Source: Calliopum simillimum
Lineage: Eukaryota > Arthropoda > Insecta > Diptera > Lauxaniidae
DNA: 64,000 nt
Assembly: GCA_951812925.1 (NCBI GenBank)
Contig: OX638372.1
Coordinates: forward strand, 68,217,407-68,281,406
Direction: 5' to 3'
Below, piece after piece: positions 23,490 to 34,430 of the stretch. The notes under the pieces were generated by a model that saw only the letters and a list, made by a program, of their open reading frames with translations, was not told the origin of the DNA and searched no databases. The translations under genes and the position numbers were made by a program. Position 1 is the first letter of the stretch; every line of letters begins with the position of its first letter.

Positions 23490-24545
23490 TTTTTTTTTGC
23501 TATGTTGGTACACTCTTCATATGAACGTATGTGAAGTTTCATTTCAATCTGTCAATTCATTCTTTCTTTACAAGACATTTAGTATCGAAGTGTCACAGTA
23601 TTTTTTTTAGTGATTGAATTTTTATTTTTGGAAGGTCTAAAAGCAAAGAAAATTTATGAACGAATGTTGAAAGTGTATAAGGACTCTTCGCCTTCAATTA
23701 TTACACTAGAAAGATGACGATCCACGTCAAGAACGTCTAATAACAGCAACAACACCAGAAATCGTAGAAAAAATACAGGATATCCTATTGGGAAATCGTC
23801 GAGTGACTGAAAGAGATTTAGTAGAAGCTCTAGGCTCCTTATTGGGCAGTGTAAGCAATGTTTTGATTGGATTTTAGAAAGCTGTGTGCACAATGGTTGT
23901 CGCATTTGCTAACAATGGAACAAAAATACATTCGAATGCGACTTTCGAAAGGATAAAAGGGATTTTGTGCGTCGATTCATCACTATGGATGAGACTTGGG
24001 TCTATCACCATGATCCTGAGTCAAAACAAGAGGCTAAAGAGTGGTGTGAACCTGGTTCTTCGGCTCCGTTGTGTTAACATCAGTTTTTTGGGATGCGAAA
24101 GGAATTTTGTTTATGGATTACTTGCAAACTGGTAAAACAATAAATTCTGAATATTATTGTAACCTTTTAGACCAGCTGAAGCAAATTCGTGAAAAAAGAC
24201 TCGGTTTGCAGAAGAAAAATATACTTTTACATCAGAACAATGCACCGTGTCACAAGAGCACTTTCACAAAGGCTAATATCCATGAATTAAAGTTCGAATT
24301 GTTGGAGCATCCCCGTATTCACCAGATTTGGCCCCTAGCGACTTTCATCTGTTTCTAGACCTAAAAAAAATTCTTGCGTGGAAAGTGTTTCTCATCAAAC
24401 GATGAGGTCATAACAGCCGTGGAAGCGTATTTTGCAGCCATTCCAGATTCTCACTTCAGGGATGGAATTCATATATTGGAATCTGGCTGGAACAACTGTT
24501 TTGATGTTCAGGGAGACTATACTAAATAATAAAGTGTATTTCAGA
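23490..24545 (+). pseudogene. Mariner transposase, second lineage, decayed
   Basis: Mariner DDE/D transposase relic of a different lineage from copies 1 and 2. Readable blocks: KIYERMLKVYKDSSPS (about 23650), RVTERDLVEALG (helix-turn-helix, about 23790), MDETWVYHHDPESKQEAKEW with the first catalytic Asp (23988-23990), FWDAKGILFMDYL, then HQNNAPCHKS, where the expected second Asp is Asn (24236-24238). The PDLAPSDFHLF third Asp is at 24340-24342. The second and third sites are 104 bases apart, consistent with DD34D plus a one-base deletion. It ends near 24540. Several stops and frameshifts. Inverted repeats not resolved. The 3' side abuts LINE sequence, so it probably inserted in that LINE. Confidence 0.85.
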
Positions 24546-24547
24546 CC

Positions 24548-25420
24548 ATAAAATTGTGTATTTCTTAACAAACCGAACTGATATTCCATCTGGACCATTC
24601 GCAGATTTTGAATTTAAATTTTTAATAGCCATTTCTCCTTCTATAGAATCGCATTCAAAAAGTTAAAAAGGGCTAAATAATGCCATCAGAACAACAGTTG
24701 TAAAGTATTCATTAAAAGAATTTGCGATTCCGGCTGTATTCGTTATAATCATATTTTTATACTTTATCTGACTAATTTCATTAGACTTTACAGAATTTGT
24801 ATTAAATATTAGTTCTTTTAATATAACCCGTATTTTATTGCTTGAGTTACTTATTTGTTCTATTTGGTTGCCGTAGTACTGTTTTTTCAGAAAATGTATT
24901 TTGTTTCTAATTTTGATTTTAAGCGATTTGAGTTCATTTTCAAATTAACTATAACTTTCGTATTTGAGTTTTAATTTGAAAAATTTATTATTGTTTTTTA
25001 TTAGACCAAAGAGTCTATCCATGGATTTCTGTATTTTTTTTTCTATCTTTTTAACATCATTTGTATGTTTTTTAATGCCTTCACGCAAAGTATTATGAAA
25101 TTCTGAAAATGAACTTGTTCGTATAGCTTCATTAATCCTTCCTTCGTTTTCAAAACTTCAATAGTTGAAAACCTCTATTGTATTTTTCTTACAATGTATT
25201 AATTTTTCTTTTTAAATTAACAGCTATAGAAATCAATCTATGGTCTGAAACAACTACATAAGTAGTTAAAAGTTTTTAGATCAGTTATTATACGTATGTG
25301 ATCAATAATTGTTCCAATACTATTCCTTTTTCTTGTGAATATGACAATTATTTAAGCATACAAAACCAGTACTATAAATACTGCTAAAGTAGCCCACTAC
25401 AATAGAGATTTTGTTCTGCA
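24548..25420 (-). pseudogene. Jockey/CR1-superclade LINE, endonuclease-RT linker
   Basis: No long open frame, but the minus strand reads as ORF2 debris. From about 25360 down: RNSIGTIIDHI and SDHRLISIAVNLK, the SDH motif of the endonuclease C-terminus; then KIRNKIHFLKKQYYGNQIEQ, NTAGIANSFNEYFTTV, which is the typical linker just before the RT; and finally IKNLNSKSANGPDGISVRF at 24550-24610, the start of the RT domain. The rest of the RT would lie beyond the mariner insertion at 23.5-24.5 kb but I could not find it there. Highly decayed. Confidence 0.6.
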
Positions 25421-26550
25421 AAGTGGTCTGAATATAAAATCTCAATATTATTTATTTGTAAGCCAAGATTTTGATAATTTATTTCTTAATGAGCACCCGA
25501 CGGTTTATCTGTTAAAGTGGGTAAAATTTTCCGTCGGCAAAAATATAAAAAAAATCTAATTCTTTTTAAAACTCTTAAAAAAAACACTTCATTTCTAGAT
25601 AAATTGTTCAAAGAATTAAGCAAGAATGTTTTGACAAGTTTGTTTAACTGAAAATACGAAAAAAAAAGTTGACAAAAAACTTACGTTTATATAGAAATTT
25701 CGAATAATCGCAATCCATATTTCAGCTGTTTTTTTGTGCCCAAGTTAATTAACTTTTGATGAAAGGAAAAAACACACACAAAAACCATTCACTTAATATT
25801 CACTTTTTCAATTTATTTTTTTTTTATTTTATTTAAATCACTTTGAAATGACGTTAAGTTGTTTTAGATAAATAGAAACCGAAGAAACAAAAACACACGC
25901 TTCCTTTAGAGCAATTTCAAATGGAAATGAATAACTGCGGCCACTCACATTTAATTTTTTTTTTTTTTAATTTTTTTTTTTTAATAACAGATATTCAACT
26001 TTGTTGTTTATTTTATTTTTTTGTTGTTAAATTATTTGCATTTATTTTTTTCTAATGATTTTTTTGATTTTTTTGTGTGAAACGCGTCGGTATAACAATC
26101 AGTTAACAGATATTACCTACTGCGGGAAATTCCAACTCGAAATGACATATGGAAGTAAATGCATTTTCAAGCTGTATACTTTAATGCATTATTATAATTA
26201 TTTCAATTTAAAATTGTTTTAGTAATATTGCTAAATAAAAATTTGACAAAAATTCACACAAAATATACGTTCAGCTACATTTTCATCTCAAGGATGCATT
26301 GAATTTTACGTTTTTTGTTATTAATAAGTGTAATATTTTCAAAACTTAACGCTTCATTTACCAACTGATAAGTTAAACTTATCAATGCACTTTGGTTTGA
26401 ACGTTTTGTGAGCGTTAAGCTGCCTGTAGATACATTTGTATCTAATCGATTGATATGCTAGAAATTCAAATTTTTATGCGATTCTTTTGCACAAACACTA
26501 AATTTGTTATGTTTTAAATAGAAATTTCGTACCACGTTTTTCCAAAAATC
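25421..26550. other. AT-rich spacer, nothing recognised
   Basis: Poly-T stretches (25820-25830, 25955-25985) and a short CCCGACGG...CCGTCGG inverted pair at 25497-25540. No gene supported. Confidence 0.45.
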
Positions 26551-27560
26551 ACTAAATATGTACTACGTTGTGTGCGACGGCGGCGGCGACGCGTATCTCA
26601 TCGTAACATTTGCCGACGCTTTGCTACCAACCACCACAACAGGCAAGTGATTATGTTGTGTAAAGCGTTTAATTTTTTATGATTAACACTTTATTTTTTT
26701 TTGCTTTGTTTTTTATTTTGATTTCAATATTTGCGCGCAAACAGTATGTTTATGCGTATCTTGCAGATACTTTTTATTTGGCAAATAAAGCAGTAAATTC
26801 AGCAGCAAACAAGGGCAAAACAATGCAATGACAACAGAAACGAAACAAAAAACGGCTGCATAAATTAATTAATATTTTTTTGGTTTTTTGAAAAACAATC
26901 TAACGAAAAGTAACTAGTGGATACATTTTGTTTTTTAAGAAAAAGTTACAACATAAAAAAGGCGCGCAAAGTCAGCGACAATCAACAAGTAAAGCGCGTT
27001 ATCCACAACACTTCAAAAATCATCACAAATTCAGGCGCTTTTTTTTTTTGTAAAAAGTATCTTTTAGCACCAAAACGAAGAAAAAAATTATAATTCTTAT
27101 GATTTCTTAGAAATTGCCGTTTTCAAGAAAACACACACGACGCGTTGTCTTTACAAAAACAACTACAACAACTGCGATATGTTGTTGAGGCGACGTGACG
27201 GCTGTTGACGGTTAAATTTTCTTTTATTTTTTGATAATTTGTATCTTTTGGTTTTCTGTTTTGTGTTTCATCTATTTTTCTCTGAATACCGACGGAATCG
27301 ACGGCGCGGCATAAACAAAACTGCCAGCTCAAATTTGGCTCAAACGCTTTGCAAGCAAAAATCTGCTTTGCTGCTGCTCTGCACGAAAGTTTTGTTACGT
27401 TTGCCGTTTTGCGGCGGTTCGCATTGCAGACAACAACAAACCTGGCAGCGCAGCAACAATCAGTCAACCTGAGAGGCAGCCAACGAGCCAGCCAGCCAGA
27501 ATCAACAAAAGCAGCAGTCAATGGTGGCGACGGCGGCAACAGCAGCATTTTGGAGCGACA
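26551..27560. promoter_or_regulatory. Repeat-poor, GC-richer island; candidate promoter/5' exon
   Basis: Unlike the surrounding sequence, this kilobase has CpG-containing runs (GACGGCGGCGGCGACG at about 26576, GTTTTGCGGCGGTTCGCATT near 27404) and no recognisable transposon. Fly first exons and 5' UTRs often look like this, with CAACAA and GCAGCA runs. A minus-strand frame of 141 codons (27123-27548) and a plus-strand frame (27349-27699) overlap here; both are composed of such runs and neither matches a known protein. No TATA box or clear initiator is decisive. Candidate only. Confidence 0.3.
26558..26650 (+). CDS. Possible 30-residue small ORF
   Basis: ATG at 26558 to TGA at 26650, encoding MYYVVCDGGGDAYLIV and then TFADALLPTTTTGK. 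It ends over CAGGCAAGTGA, which could also be an exon end followed by a GCAAGT donor-like sequence. No family recognised; could be chance. Confidence 0.15.
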   Translation: MYYVVCDGGGDAYLIVTFADALLPTTTTGK

Positions 27561-27956
27561 ACGAGTTTCATTGTATTGTTGTTGTTGCTATTTTCTTCTA
27601 AATATTTTGCATGCGCTCTCTCTTTCCTGCTCTCACTTAGTGTGTGTGTGTGTGTGGGGAGCTGTTGCTGTTTGTGTGTGGTTTGCTCTCTTCTTGTGAA
27701 ATGGCGCTCTATTCCCAAGGGGAAAAGAAGTGCTTCAAAAACCCTTCTGAAGTGCTTCCTTTTCACAAATAAGCGCTTCCGCTCCGTAAGAACAATACTT
27801 TCTTTTTAACATTGCATGTCATAGGATGTAAGCGAGCAAAAGCTTACCGCAGCCTTACCAAAAAAGAGTTTTTAAAGCGCTTATTTGTAATGCTGCGGTA
27901 AGCATTTTTTCAATAAAATTTAAAAAAAAGAAAAAAAGAAAAAAAAAAAAAACTGG

Positions 27957-28052
27957 CCGCGCCAGGATTTGAATCCACGACCCTCCGCGTGCTAGATATT
28001 TTTTTCTTACATTTACCAACCCCTTAGACCGCTCCACCAACGCCCGATGATA
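27957..28052 (-). other. tRNA-Leu/Ser-like relic (SINE-like)
   Basis: On the minus strand: GTTGGTGGAGCGGTCTAAGG (A box and D arm of a Leu/Ser-type tRNA), a long variable stretch, GTGGATTCAAATCC (B box) and a GGCGCGGCCA end. Stems are imperfect and the anticodon arm is degenerate, so it is a pseudogene or SINE head. Confidence 0.5.
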
Positions 28053-28093
28053 TGAAGAGGTATTAAATTTGTGTATTAAGTAAATGTTGTCCT

Positions 28094-28504
28094 GCAGCAT
28101 TATATAGAATCATTGTGCAATCAGTTTCAATTCAAGTAAGCAAAAGTAAATAAAAATGAGAAATTAAAATAGAAAAGTGAAATAAAAAAGGTTGAATAAA
28201 AAATATTTTAATAAAAAAAAAAATAAAGCAAAAACAAATAAAAAAACGGAAAAAAAAATCACCCGGGCTGGGTTCGAACTCACGTTGTTCTTACTGCAGC
28301 CTTATGTGGAATCATTGTGTAATCAATTTCAATTCGGTTAAACAAAAGTAAATTAATAAGAGATAGGAAAATAGAAAAGTGAAATAAAAGACGTTGAATA
28401 AAAAATATTTAATTAAAAAAAAAAAATAAAGCAAAAAAAAGTAAAAAAAAAGTAAAAAAAAATCTCCCGGGCTGGGTTCGAACTCACGTTGTTCTTACTG
28501 CAGC
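28094..28504. repeat. Two tandem 203-bp units with B-box-like motif
   Basis: Each unit runs GCAGC, AATCATTGTG, GTGAAATAAAA, GTTGAATAAAAAATATTT, an A-rich tract, then CCCGGGCTGGGTTCGAACTC then ACGTTGTTCTTACTGCAGCC. GGTTCGAAC resembles the RNA polymerase III B box in both directions. The units are about 90% alike. Confidence 0.8.
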
Positions 28505-28602
28505 CTTATAAAAAATCATTGTGATAGTGCTTCTAAATTTCTATGGGGACAAGCACTTTTGAAGTGCTTGGATCAGAAGCGCTAGAAATTTTTCCTCTTG
28601 GG

Positions 28603-29250
28603 TTTTTATACACACAAACATACACACTGAGAGCAGTGGAGCTGTGGAGCTATGCGCAATCTTTAAGACACAGAGTGTGCAATCTATGAGCTACTGAAAT
28701 TCGAGTGAGTAGCACTCATTCACTCACTCACTCACTCATCCATAGGCACTCAATTGGGAACTGCACTGCACTGCACTGCTCTTTTTGTTGAGCTGCTTTC
28801 GACAGCGGCACGATTTGATAATTTGTGTGTTCACGCGTACGTGCTGTGGATTTATTGCAAGTGTGTTGCATTTATAGTTACGAATACTATATCTTACAGA
28901 TACTTTTTTTGCATTCTAAATAAAGCAATACGAATACGCATTGCGCGTTAGAAAGCGCTTGCAGTGGGGGATGGATGTATGGATGGGAGGGTAGGCAGAG
29001 AAGAGAATAAATGTAAATAAAATTCTATTTTAATTCTTATTAATACCTTAATGATCGACAAATCATTGAAGTTTTCAAAATTATTTAGGTTAGGCATTTT
29101 TTTTTTTTTTTAGTTAAGAGGCAATGGTTTATCATTTATTAATGTATTTTTCGAAGAACACAATCAATCACTACCCAAACTTAATGTGAAAAAATATATA
29201 TGCTGAGGATTTCATTCGTACTCTTCATCGAAAAATGTGAGTTCTAACTG
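28603..29250. other. Spacer with CTCA and CACTGCA short repeats
   Basis: A CACT microsatellite at about 28717-28737 and ACTGCACTGCACTGC at about 28763-28777. No gene supported. Confidence 0.5.
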
Positions 29251-30196
29251 AAAGGTGGTAGAAGAGGACTAGACTAACAAAAAATTGCACCTGGAGGGGG
29301 ATCTAAAATGTACCCCTGAGGAGTTATAGGGTTAAAGCTGATTTTCTGACTTGTTTCAGAATAAAAAATTTCTTGGATCAACCTCACGTTTTAGAGAAAA
29401 CATTTCGTTGGCGAAGTTTTAGCTAATTGTAAGGGCTTTCAGATAATGTATATGGTATATAGATTTTTAAAGGATTTCGTAAATTTCTTGACCTTTGAAG
29501 TTGTTATTTTAATTTTTTGTTCCCCATTTTTTGACTTTGGCGGCCATTTTAGTATGAAAAATGTCCAATTAACATATTCTTTTATAATTTTTTTTTTAAT
29601 TTTCGTTCAATTTCCTTTAATTTTGTAGTACATTTGTTATACCAACTTTTTAATTTGTGGTCGGAAAAAAATACTTTTCCATGTAAAGAATGAGTTACTC
29701 GCATGAGTTGCTCAGCATATGATGTGCGCGATACACGCGCTGCCCTTTATCTACTGAAGCCTTCAAACGGATTTTTCTTGATTAGTATTTTTTTCTGGCC
29801 TCAAACTAACAAAATGGTAAGATAAATGTACCACCAAGTTAAAGAAAATTGAACGAGGTTTTCAAAAAAATTATAAAAGGGTATGTAAATAGAATCTTTT
29901 TCATACTAAAATTACCGCCAAAGTCAAAAAATGGGGAAAAAAATTAAAATATCAACTTTAAAGGTCCAGAACTTTGCGAAATCGTTTTAAAACCTGTAAA
30001 CAATATATACTATCTGAAAGCTCTTACAATTAACTAAAACTTTGGCATAAAAATATTTTCTCTAAAACGTTAGGTTTATCCAAAAAAATTTTTTTCTGAA
30101 AATCAGTTTTAACCCTATGACTTTTTAGGGGTATATTTTAGAACTCTCGTCCTGGTGCAATTTTTTGTTAGTCTAGGCCTCCTCTATCACTTCCCA
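29251..30196. mobile_element. Long foldback element, arms of about 330 bp
   Basis: The left arm (29251-29560) and the reverse complement of the right arm (about 29890-30196) share CTAGACTAACAAAAAATTGC, ATAGGGTTAAA, CGTTTTAGAGAAAA, AATTGTAAG and CATTTTTTGACTTTGGCGG. Both begin near GTGGTAGAAGAGG / GTGATAGAGGAGG. The loop is about 300 bp and unique. No coding sequence is supported; the frame at 29446-29628 is arm sequence. A clear target duplication was not found. Confidence 0.82.
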
Positions 30197-30219
30197 GAAG
30201 CTTCCTAACCTTATGCAAT

Positions 30220-30918
30220 GTATGTATGTATGTATGTATGTATTCTCCTTTAACTCCTAGGAGGAGCATAGGGCCAATACGAAATCTCTCCATTTGTCAC
30301 GATCCCTTGCGATGACTTTGATCTCTTGCCACGATTTTCCCGATTCTTGGATTTCCTTTTCCAACGACCTTTTCCAGTTGGTTTTGGGTCTACCACGTCC
30401 TCTACTGCCTTGTGGATTCCACTCAAGGGCCTGACGACAAACTTCGCTGTGTGGTTTCCGGAGAGTGTGACCAATCCATCCCCATTTGCGCAGCTTGATT
30501 TCGTTTGCTATAGCCTTCTGTTTGCATTTTTGATGTAGCTCGGCATTTGATATAGTGCGAGGCCACCAAACCTTTAGTATACGCCTTAAGCATTTGTTGA
30601 CGAATACTTGCAGCTTGTTTGTTAGTTGTTCAGTAACAAGCCATGTTTCGCACCCATACAACAAAACCGATTTCACATTCGAATCAAAAATGCGCACTCT
30701 CGTTTTGGTGGATATAATGGATGAAGACCATATTTTGTTCAGTTGAGCAAACGCGCCTTTTGCTTTTGCTATTCTTGAGTTGATATCCTCTTTTGCTCCA
30801 CCATCCATGGAGATAATGCTGCCTAAATACGTGAAGCTATCGACGTTTCCGATGTCATCACTGCCAGCTTTAAACGTGATGTCATTGCTTGCGTTTAGCT
30901 TCATGCTTTTAGTCTTGG
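30220..30918 (-). mobile_element. Young 5'-truncated RTE/CR1-like LINE insertion, copy 3
   Basis: Flanked by a perfect 13-bp direct repeat, AACCTTATGCAAT, at 30207-30219 and 30919-30931, which is the target-site duplication expected of target-primed reverse transcription. The 3' terminus (CTCCTAGGAGTTAAAGGAG then an ATAC tail at 30220-30241 on the minus strand) is at the left, and the 5' truncation is at 30918. About 700 bp long. Least decayed LINE copy in the window. Confidence 0.92.
30257..30918 (-). CDS. LINE ORF2 C-terminal part (RT thumb and tail)
   Basis: The frame stays open without a stop for about 215 codons from the first Met (30904) and starts upstream of it (KTKSMKLNAS), so this Met is not a true start. 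Blocks: FTYLGSIISMDGGAKEDINS, SRIAKAKGAFAQLNKIW, VLLYGCETW (RT thumb), FVNKCLRRILKVWWPRTIS, WGWIGHTLRKP, CRQALEWNPQGSRGRGRPKT then NWKRSLEKEI, and the C-terminal RDRDKWRDFVLALCSS. The catalytic palm and endonuclease are absent, so it encodes no active enzyme. I recognise this type from insect ORF2 proteins but could not fix the clade (RTE or CR1-like). Confidence 0.88.
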
Positions 30919-30931
30919 AACCTTATGCAAT

Positions 30932-31372
30932 ACACCCTGTATATTAATTACGCAAGACAAAAATTTGTCCTACCTTTTTCACTATGTTAGAAATGGAACA
31001 CTACTTTGAATTATTTACCATTAGAAAGATATTTGTGTTTATATGTGCACAAAGTTAAAACTATTTTAATATTTTGCCATTAAGCCAAGTTAAATTAAAT
31101 AAAATATCAATATCAGCAACGATAAAATACGCGGTCACACAGAGCTGAAAAGAGAATACAGCACAAAGAGAAAGACAAAAAGCTGACTGACACTGACTTC
31201 ATGTTTTTGGTTTCTCTTCGTTTCACTTTTGTCATTGTACCAGGGATGATAAATAAGTTTTTCTATTTTGTATCAATAGCAAAAAAAGATTCCAAAAAGT
31301 GTCAAAATTATTTAATACATTTGTGGTCAAATTTGGGCAGTGGGCAATTCTAGCATAATTAATTCGTCAAAA
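30932..31372. other. Spacer, nothing recognised
   Basis: Unique AT-rich sequence; no gene or repeat end is supported. Confidence 0.45.
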
Positions 31373-31650
31373 ACTGATTTATATACCTTATTATTATGCA
31401 CTTTGTCCTTCCGTTTGTAATGCAGAAAAGGAGGCATGGCAGATATGGAAAACTATATATGTTCTTGATCAGCGTCACCTCCTGAGTCAATACAGCCAAG
31501 TCCGTCTGGCTGGTTGTACGTCTGTCGGTCTGTCTATCTGTGGAAATATTTTTCACGGGGAAACTAAGAAAGATAATTCAATGAAATTTGGTACACTGCC
31601 TGCGTCGTCAAATATAGTTCGTGAGACGCTATAATTACAAATCTAATATA
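31373..31650 (+). repeat. GGGCGTGGCAC-box repeat head, short copy
   Basis: Reads CACTTTGTCCTTCCGTTTG, AGGAGGCATGGCAGATATGG, CACCTCCTGAGTCAATACAG then CCAAGTCCGTCTGGC, and ATGAAATTTGGTACACTGCC, collinear with the head at 19337-19540. It breaks off after about 280 bp. Confidence 0.75.
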
Positions 31651-33721
31651 AACTTGTTTTTTTTTTTTCATCATATCAGAATTCTTAGATATCGTACTTC
31701 AAAGTGGAGAAATCGCTATTTCGAAGGATTTCCGAAGCTAAATATATGAATCATTCTCTCAGTAAATGGTGTAGTTATTGGCCAATGGCATCGGATAAGC
31801 AAAATTTTACTTACTAAACTTTGCCTTTCAACTTATCATCCACTTATTGAAAAAGTAAACAAGATGAAGTTTTATAAAGAAGTTCATCGCTAAACAAATA
31901 ACACTTTGTCCTGTAAGTAATCTATATAACTGAATACAGCGCCTTCTGCAATTCGAAGTAAGGTTTCTCAGAATCCTACCATAGATCAAGTTCAATTTCG
32001 ATAGTAGGAAGTCCGAACACCCATAATCGGCTACAAAGTTTGAGAATGAATGACCGGTAAAGAATATTTAAAAAATAGAAGATTTGATGATTTTTGCTGA
32101 TTGTATCAGCAAGTTTTTTCTGATGCTGATATGTATTTTATGCTGATAATCAGCTGATGCTACTGATATCAGCCACATAACTGTTTAACTTTTCCAATTG
32201 ATTTCTTACTAGCCGAGTTATCATCCATGGAAGTAAAGATATATCTCAACTTCATACTCCCTTATATGATGTTGTGATACCTTTTTATTTTGATTGTAAA
32301 CTTTCAAGATAATTTGATCTCAAAATTACCGATTAAATCATTAATTATTGTTTTTAATTATTTTTCATATTAATATTATAAATAGTATAATCTGTGGTTT
32401 AAATTTTTCTACGCCTTTCTTCCTCATCTTCATAATTATACCAATTCAGTGTAATTGTGCTTATGTGTTTATATAAGAAATTATAAACAAATTAAAAAAA
32501 AAAAACAAAAATGAAACAAGTTTTCATATCAAAAGATTCATTCAATCTGCCGCTGCTGATTACCATATCAATTCGTATCGATGCATACGTCGTATGGCTG
32601 CCTTTTAAATTGGGTCAAAATGCTGGTCGTGGTTCAAACTGCTGCACCGCACCGTGCGGACATGAGATGCACATCAATGAACGCGCAGAATGCAGCAAGG
32701 CAATGATGCAGTTGAGAAGTGGAAGAACACAGAAGTAACAGAAGCGGCACAACAGTAGCATGCGATGATAACAAGTGAAGACATGGGACATGGGAAAACT
32801 CAATTCAGTGGAATTTATTAAGATTCGGAGTCACCGGGATAATGAAATAAATAAGTGAATGAATTAAAATTAAAAAAGAACTAAAATTAATATTAATTGT
32901 GTACATTTGTGGGCATTCTCAAAATGACCTCAAAATTCGAAATTGAATTATCAAGTTTTATGATGAATGATTCCCGAATAGAAGAGATAGATACTTGAGC
33001 TTAATGTCGAATTGCTTATCAAATGCCGACAAAATCATATTTTCATACAAATCAGTTTGCAAAAGTAAAAAATGAAAAGTGTGGGAGTCAAGGATTAGTG
33101 CGAAGGGTAACAGAAAAAATTCAAGTCCGAATAAAACACAGCAAATATTTGGAAGATATTTAAATCTTCTAAATTTCTGGGATGAATTTATAACTCCTCT
33201 CGATAAGCTTTCTACGTTAAAACTTCAGAGCGAATAGCAAAAGTTTATCTAAGCACTCTTCTAAAAGATCATTTCAAATGAAACATTTTCGGGATGATTT
33301 CTTCAGACTTCATCTATCACTTCGCATTGTAAGATTGTGTTTTATTCACTTGAAAAATTTATTTACTTCAAAGAAAAAATGGAATTATATCGTAAAAATT
33401 TTCATTCAAAACCAAAGTGGTCAAAAGAGTCCAAGCGCGAACGACTGTGCGAAAACTAATTTAAAAAGATTATCATCTGACTCATCGAGAAATCAAAGCT
33501 TGTCTAGGCAATAGTTTGACCAGCAAAAAAATTATCTTGCATGAATATTTAATAGTAAGGACGCTATGTAAGTGTTCAAAAACATGAAGAAACTTGCCCT
33601 TGAAAAGTCAAACTTTTCAACTGTCAAAAAAATTTCCAATATTCTAATATTCTCGTAACCCAAGTATTATTTTTACATACAAAAAAAGAATTAAAACTTC
33701 GCAAGTAAGTACTTACATAAT
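31651..33721. other. Spacer; CTGAT-rich patch; one small frame of unknown status
   Basis: A patch at 32090-32170 repeats CTGAT and ATCAG. A 75-codon plus-strand frame (32511-32738) contains NCCTAPCGHEMHINERAEC and has more balanced composition than its surroundings, but I recognise no family and it has no visible neighbours. Decayed, unassigned sequence around 33000-33520. Confidence 0.3.
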
Positions 33722-34430
33722 ATATATGGGATGTTTCACGTCAACTATGCCACCTCGCTGCCCAAAATCTGGTGCGTCTAAATAGGTCATATGATAACTA
33801 ATTTTTTTTTGTTGAAGTGTCTGCTTTCGAATGCCGAGTGCTGTTTTTGAAAAAAACAATATGGCGGAACAATATAGCGACGACACAAGATAATTTGGTG
33901 ATATTTTGCAACTCGAGGTCTAGTGAAACTACCTTGAAACAAGCGAAAAGTGGGAGGAATTAAGTAAGTGACACGCCCACTTTTTAACATTTTGTGAATA
34001 TATCTCGAAAGCGTTTTCAACGATTTTGATAAAAAGCTAGGATCACCTATTCGTAAAGATCAGCATCAATTTGTAGAATTTCAAAAAATTATATAGTCTC
34101 GTATATGGGCGTGACACTGCCTACAAAACTTTAATTCGTTGTTATAACAGAATTAATAAAGTAATATGTCTGAAATTTAGTACATGGAGCCTACTACATG
34201 TGAAGTACTTTTGAGCAAAAATGGACGAAACATCACCAGTGGGCGTGGTACCTCGTGGTGAAATACGTTAAATGGTATCACTCAAAAACTATATGAAATA
34301 TTTTGATTCAATTTCGTTGGAAGGTGTGAATTACAAGTACCGTGAAATGGACACAAAGAAGAAAACATTAAATGAGTGCTACACCCACTTTTTGATGATG
34401 CTTACCCTAGAATAGAGCTGGGCCGTGCTT
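33722..34430 (+). repeat. GGGCGTGGCAC-box repeat, diverged copy
   Basis: Contains AAAAGTGGGAGGAATTAAG, GACACGCCCACTTTTTAAC, TATCTCGAAAGCGTTTTCAA, GGGCGTGACACTGCC and GGGCGTGGTACCTC, in the order seen at 16.5-17.6 kb. Strongly diverged. Confidence 0.65.

Larger units (their letters stand above)
27714..28602. mobile_element. Inverted-end element with tRNA-like tandem units
   Basis: The left end CCCAAGGGGAAAAG (27714) is matched by CCCAAGAGGAAAAA on the reverse complement of the right end (28602), with further paired blocks AGTGCTTC and GAAGTGCTT. The interior holds a tRNA-like segment (27957-28052, minus strand) and two tandem units of about 203 bp (28094-28295 and 28296-28499). No protein coding. 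Looks like a composite non-autonomous element; target duplication not clear. Confidence 0.55.

Noticed and set aside
27123..27548. 141-codon minus-strand frame in the GC-rich island
   Set aside because: Cys/Ala/Leu-rich translation of GCAGCA/CAACAA runs, overlapping a plus-strand frame of similar quality, with no recognisable domain.
28261..28300. Functional tRNA gene suggested by GGTTCGAAC
   Set aside because: No acceptor, D or anticodon stem can be folded around it; it is part of a tandem A-rich unit.
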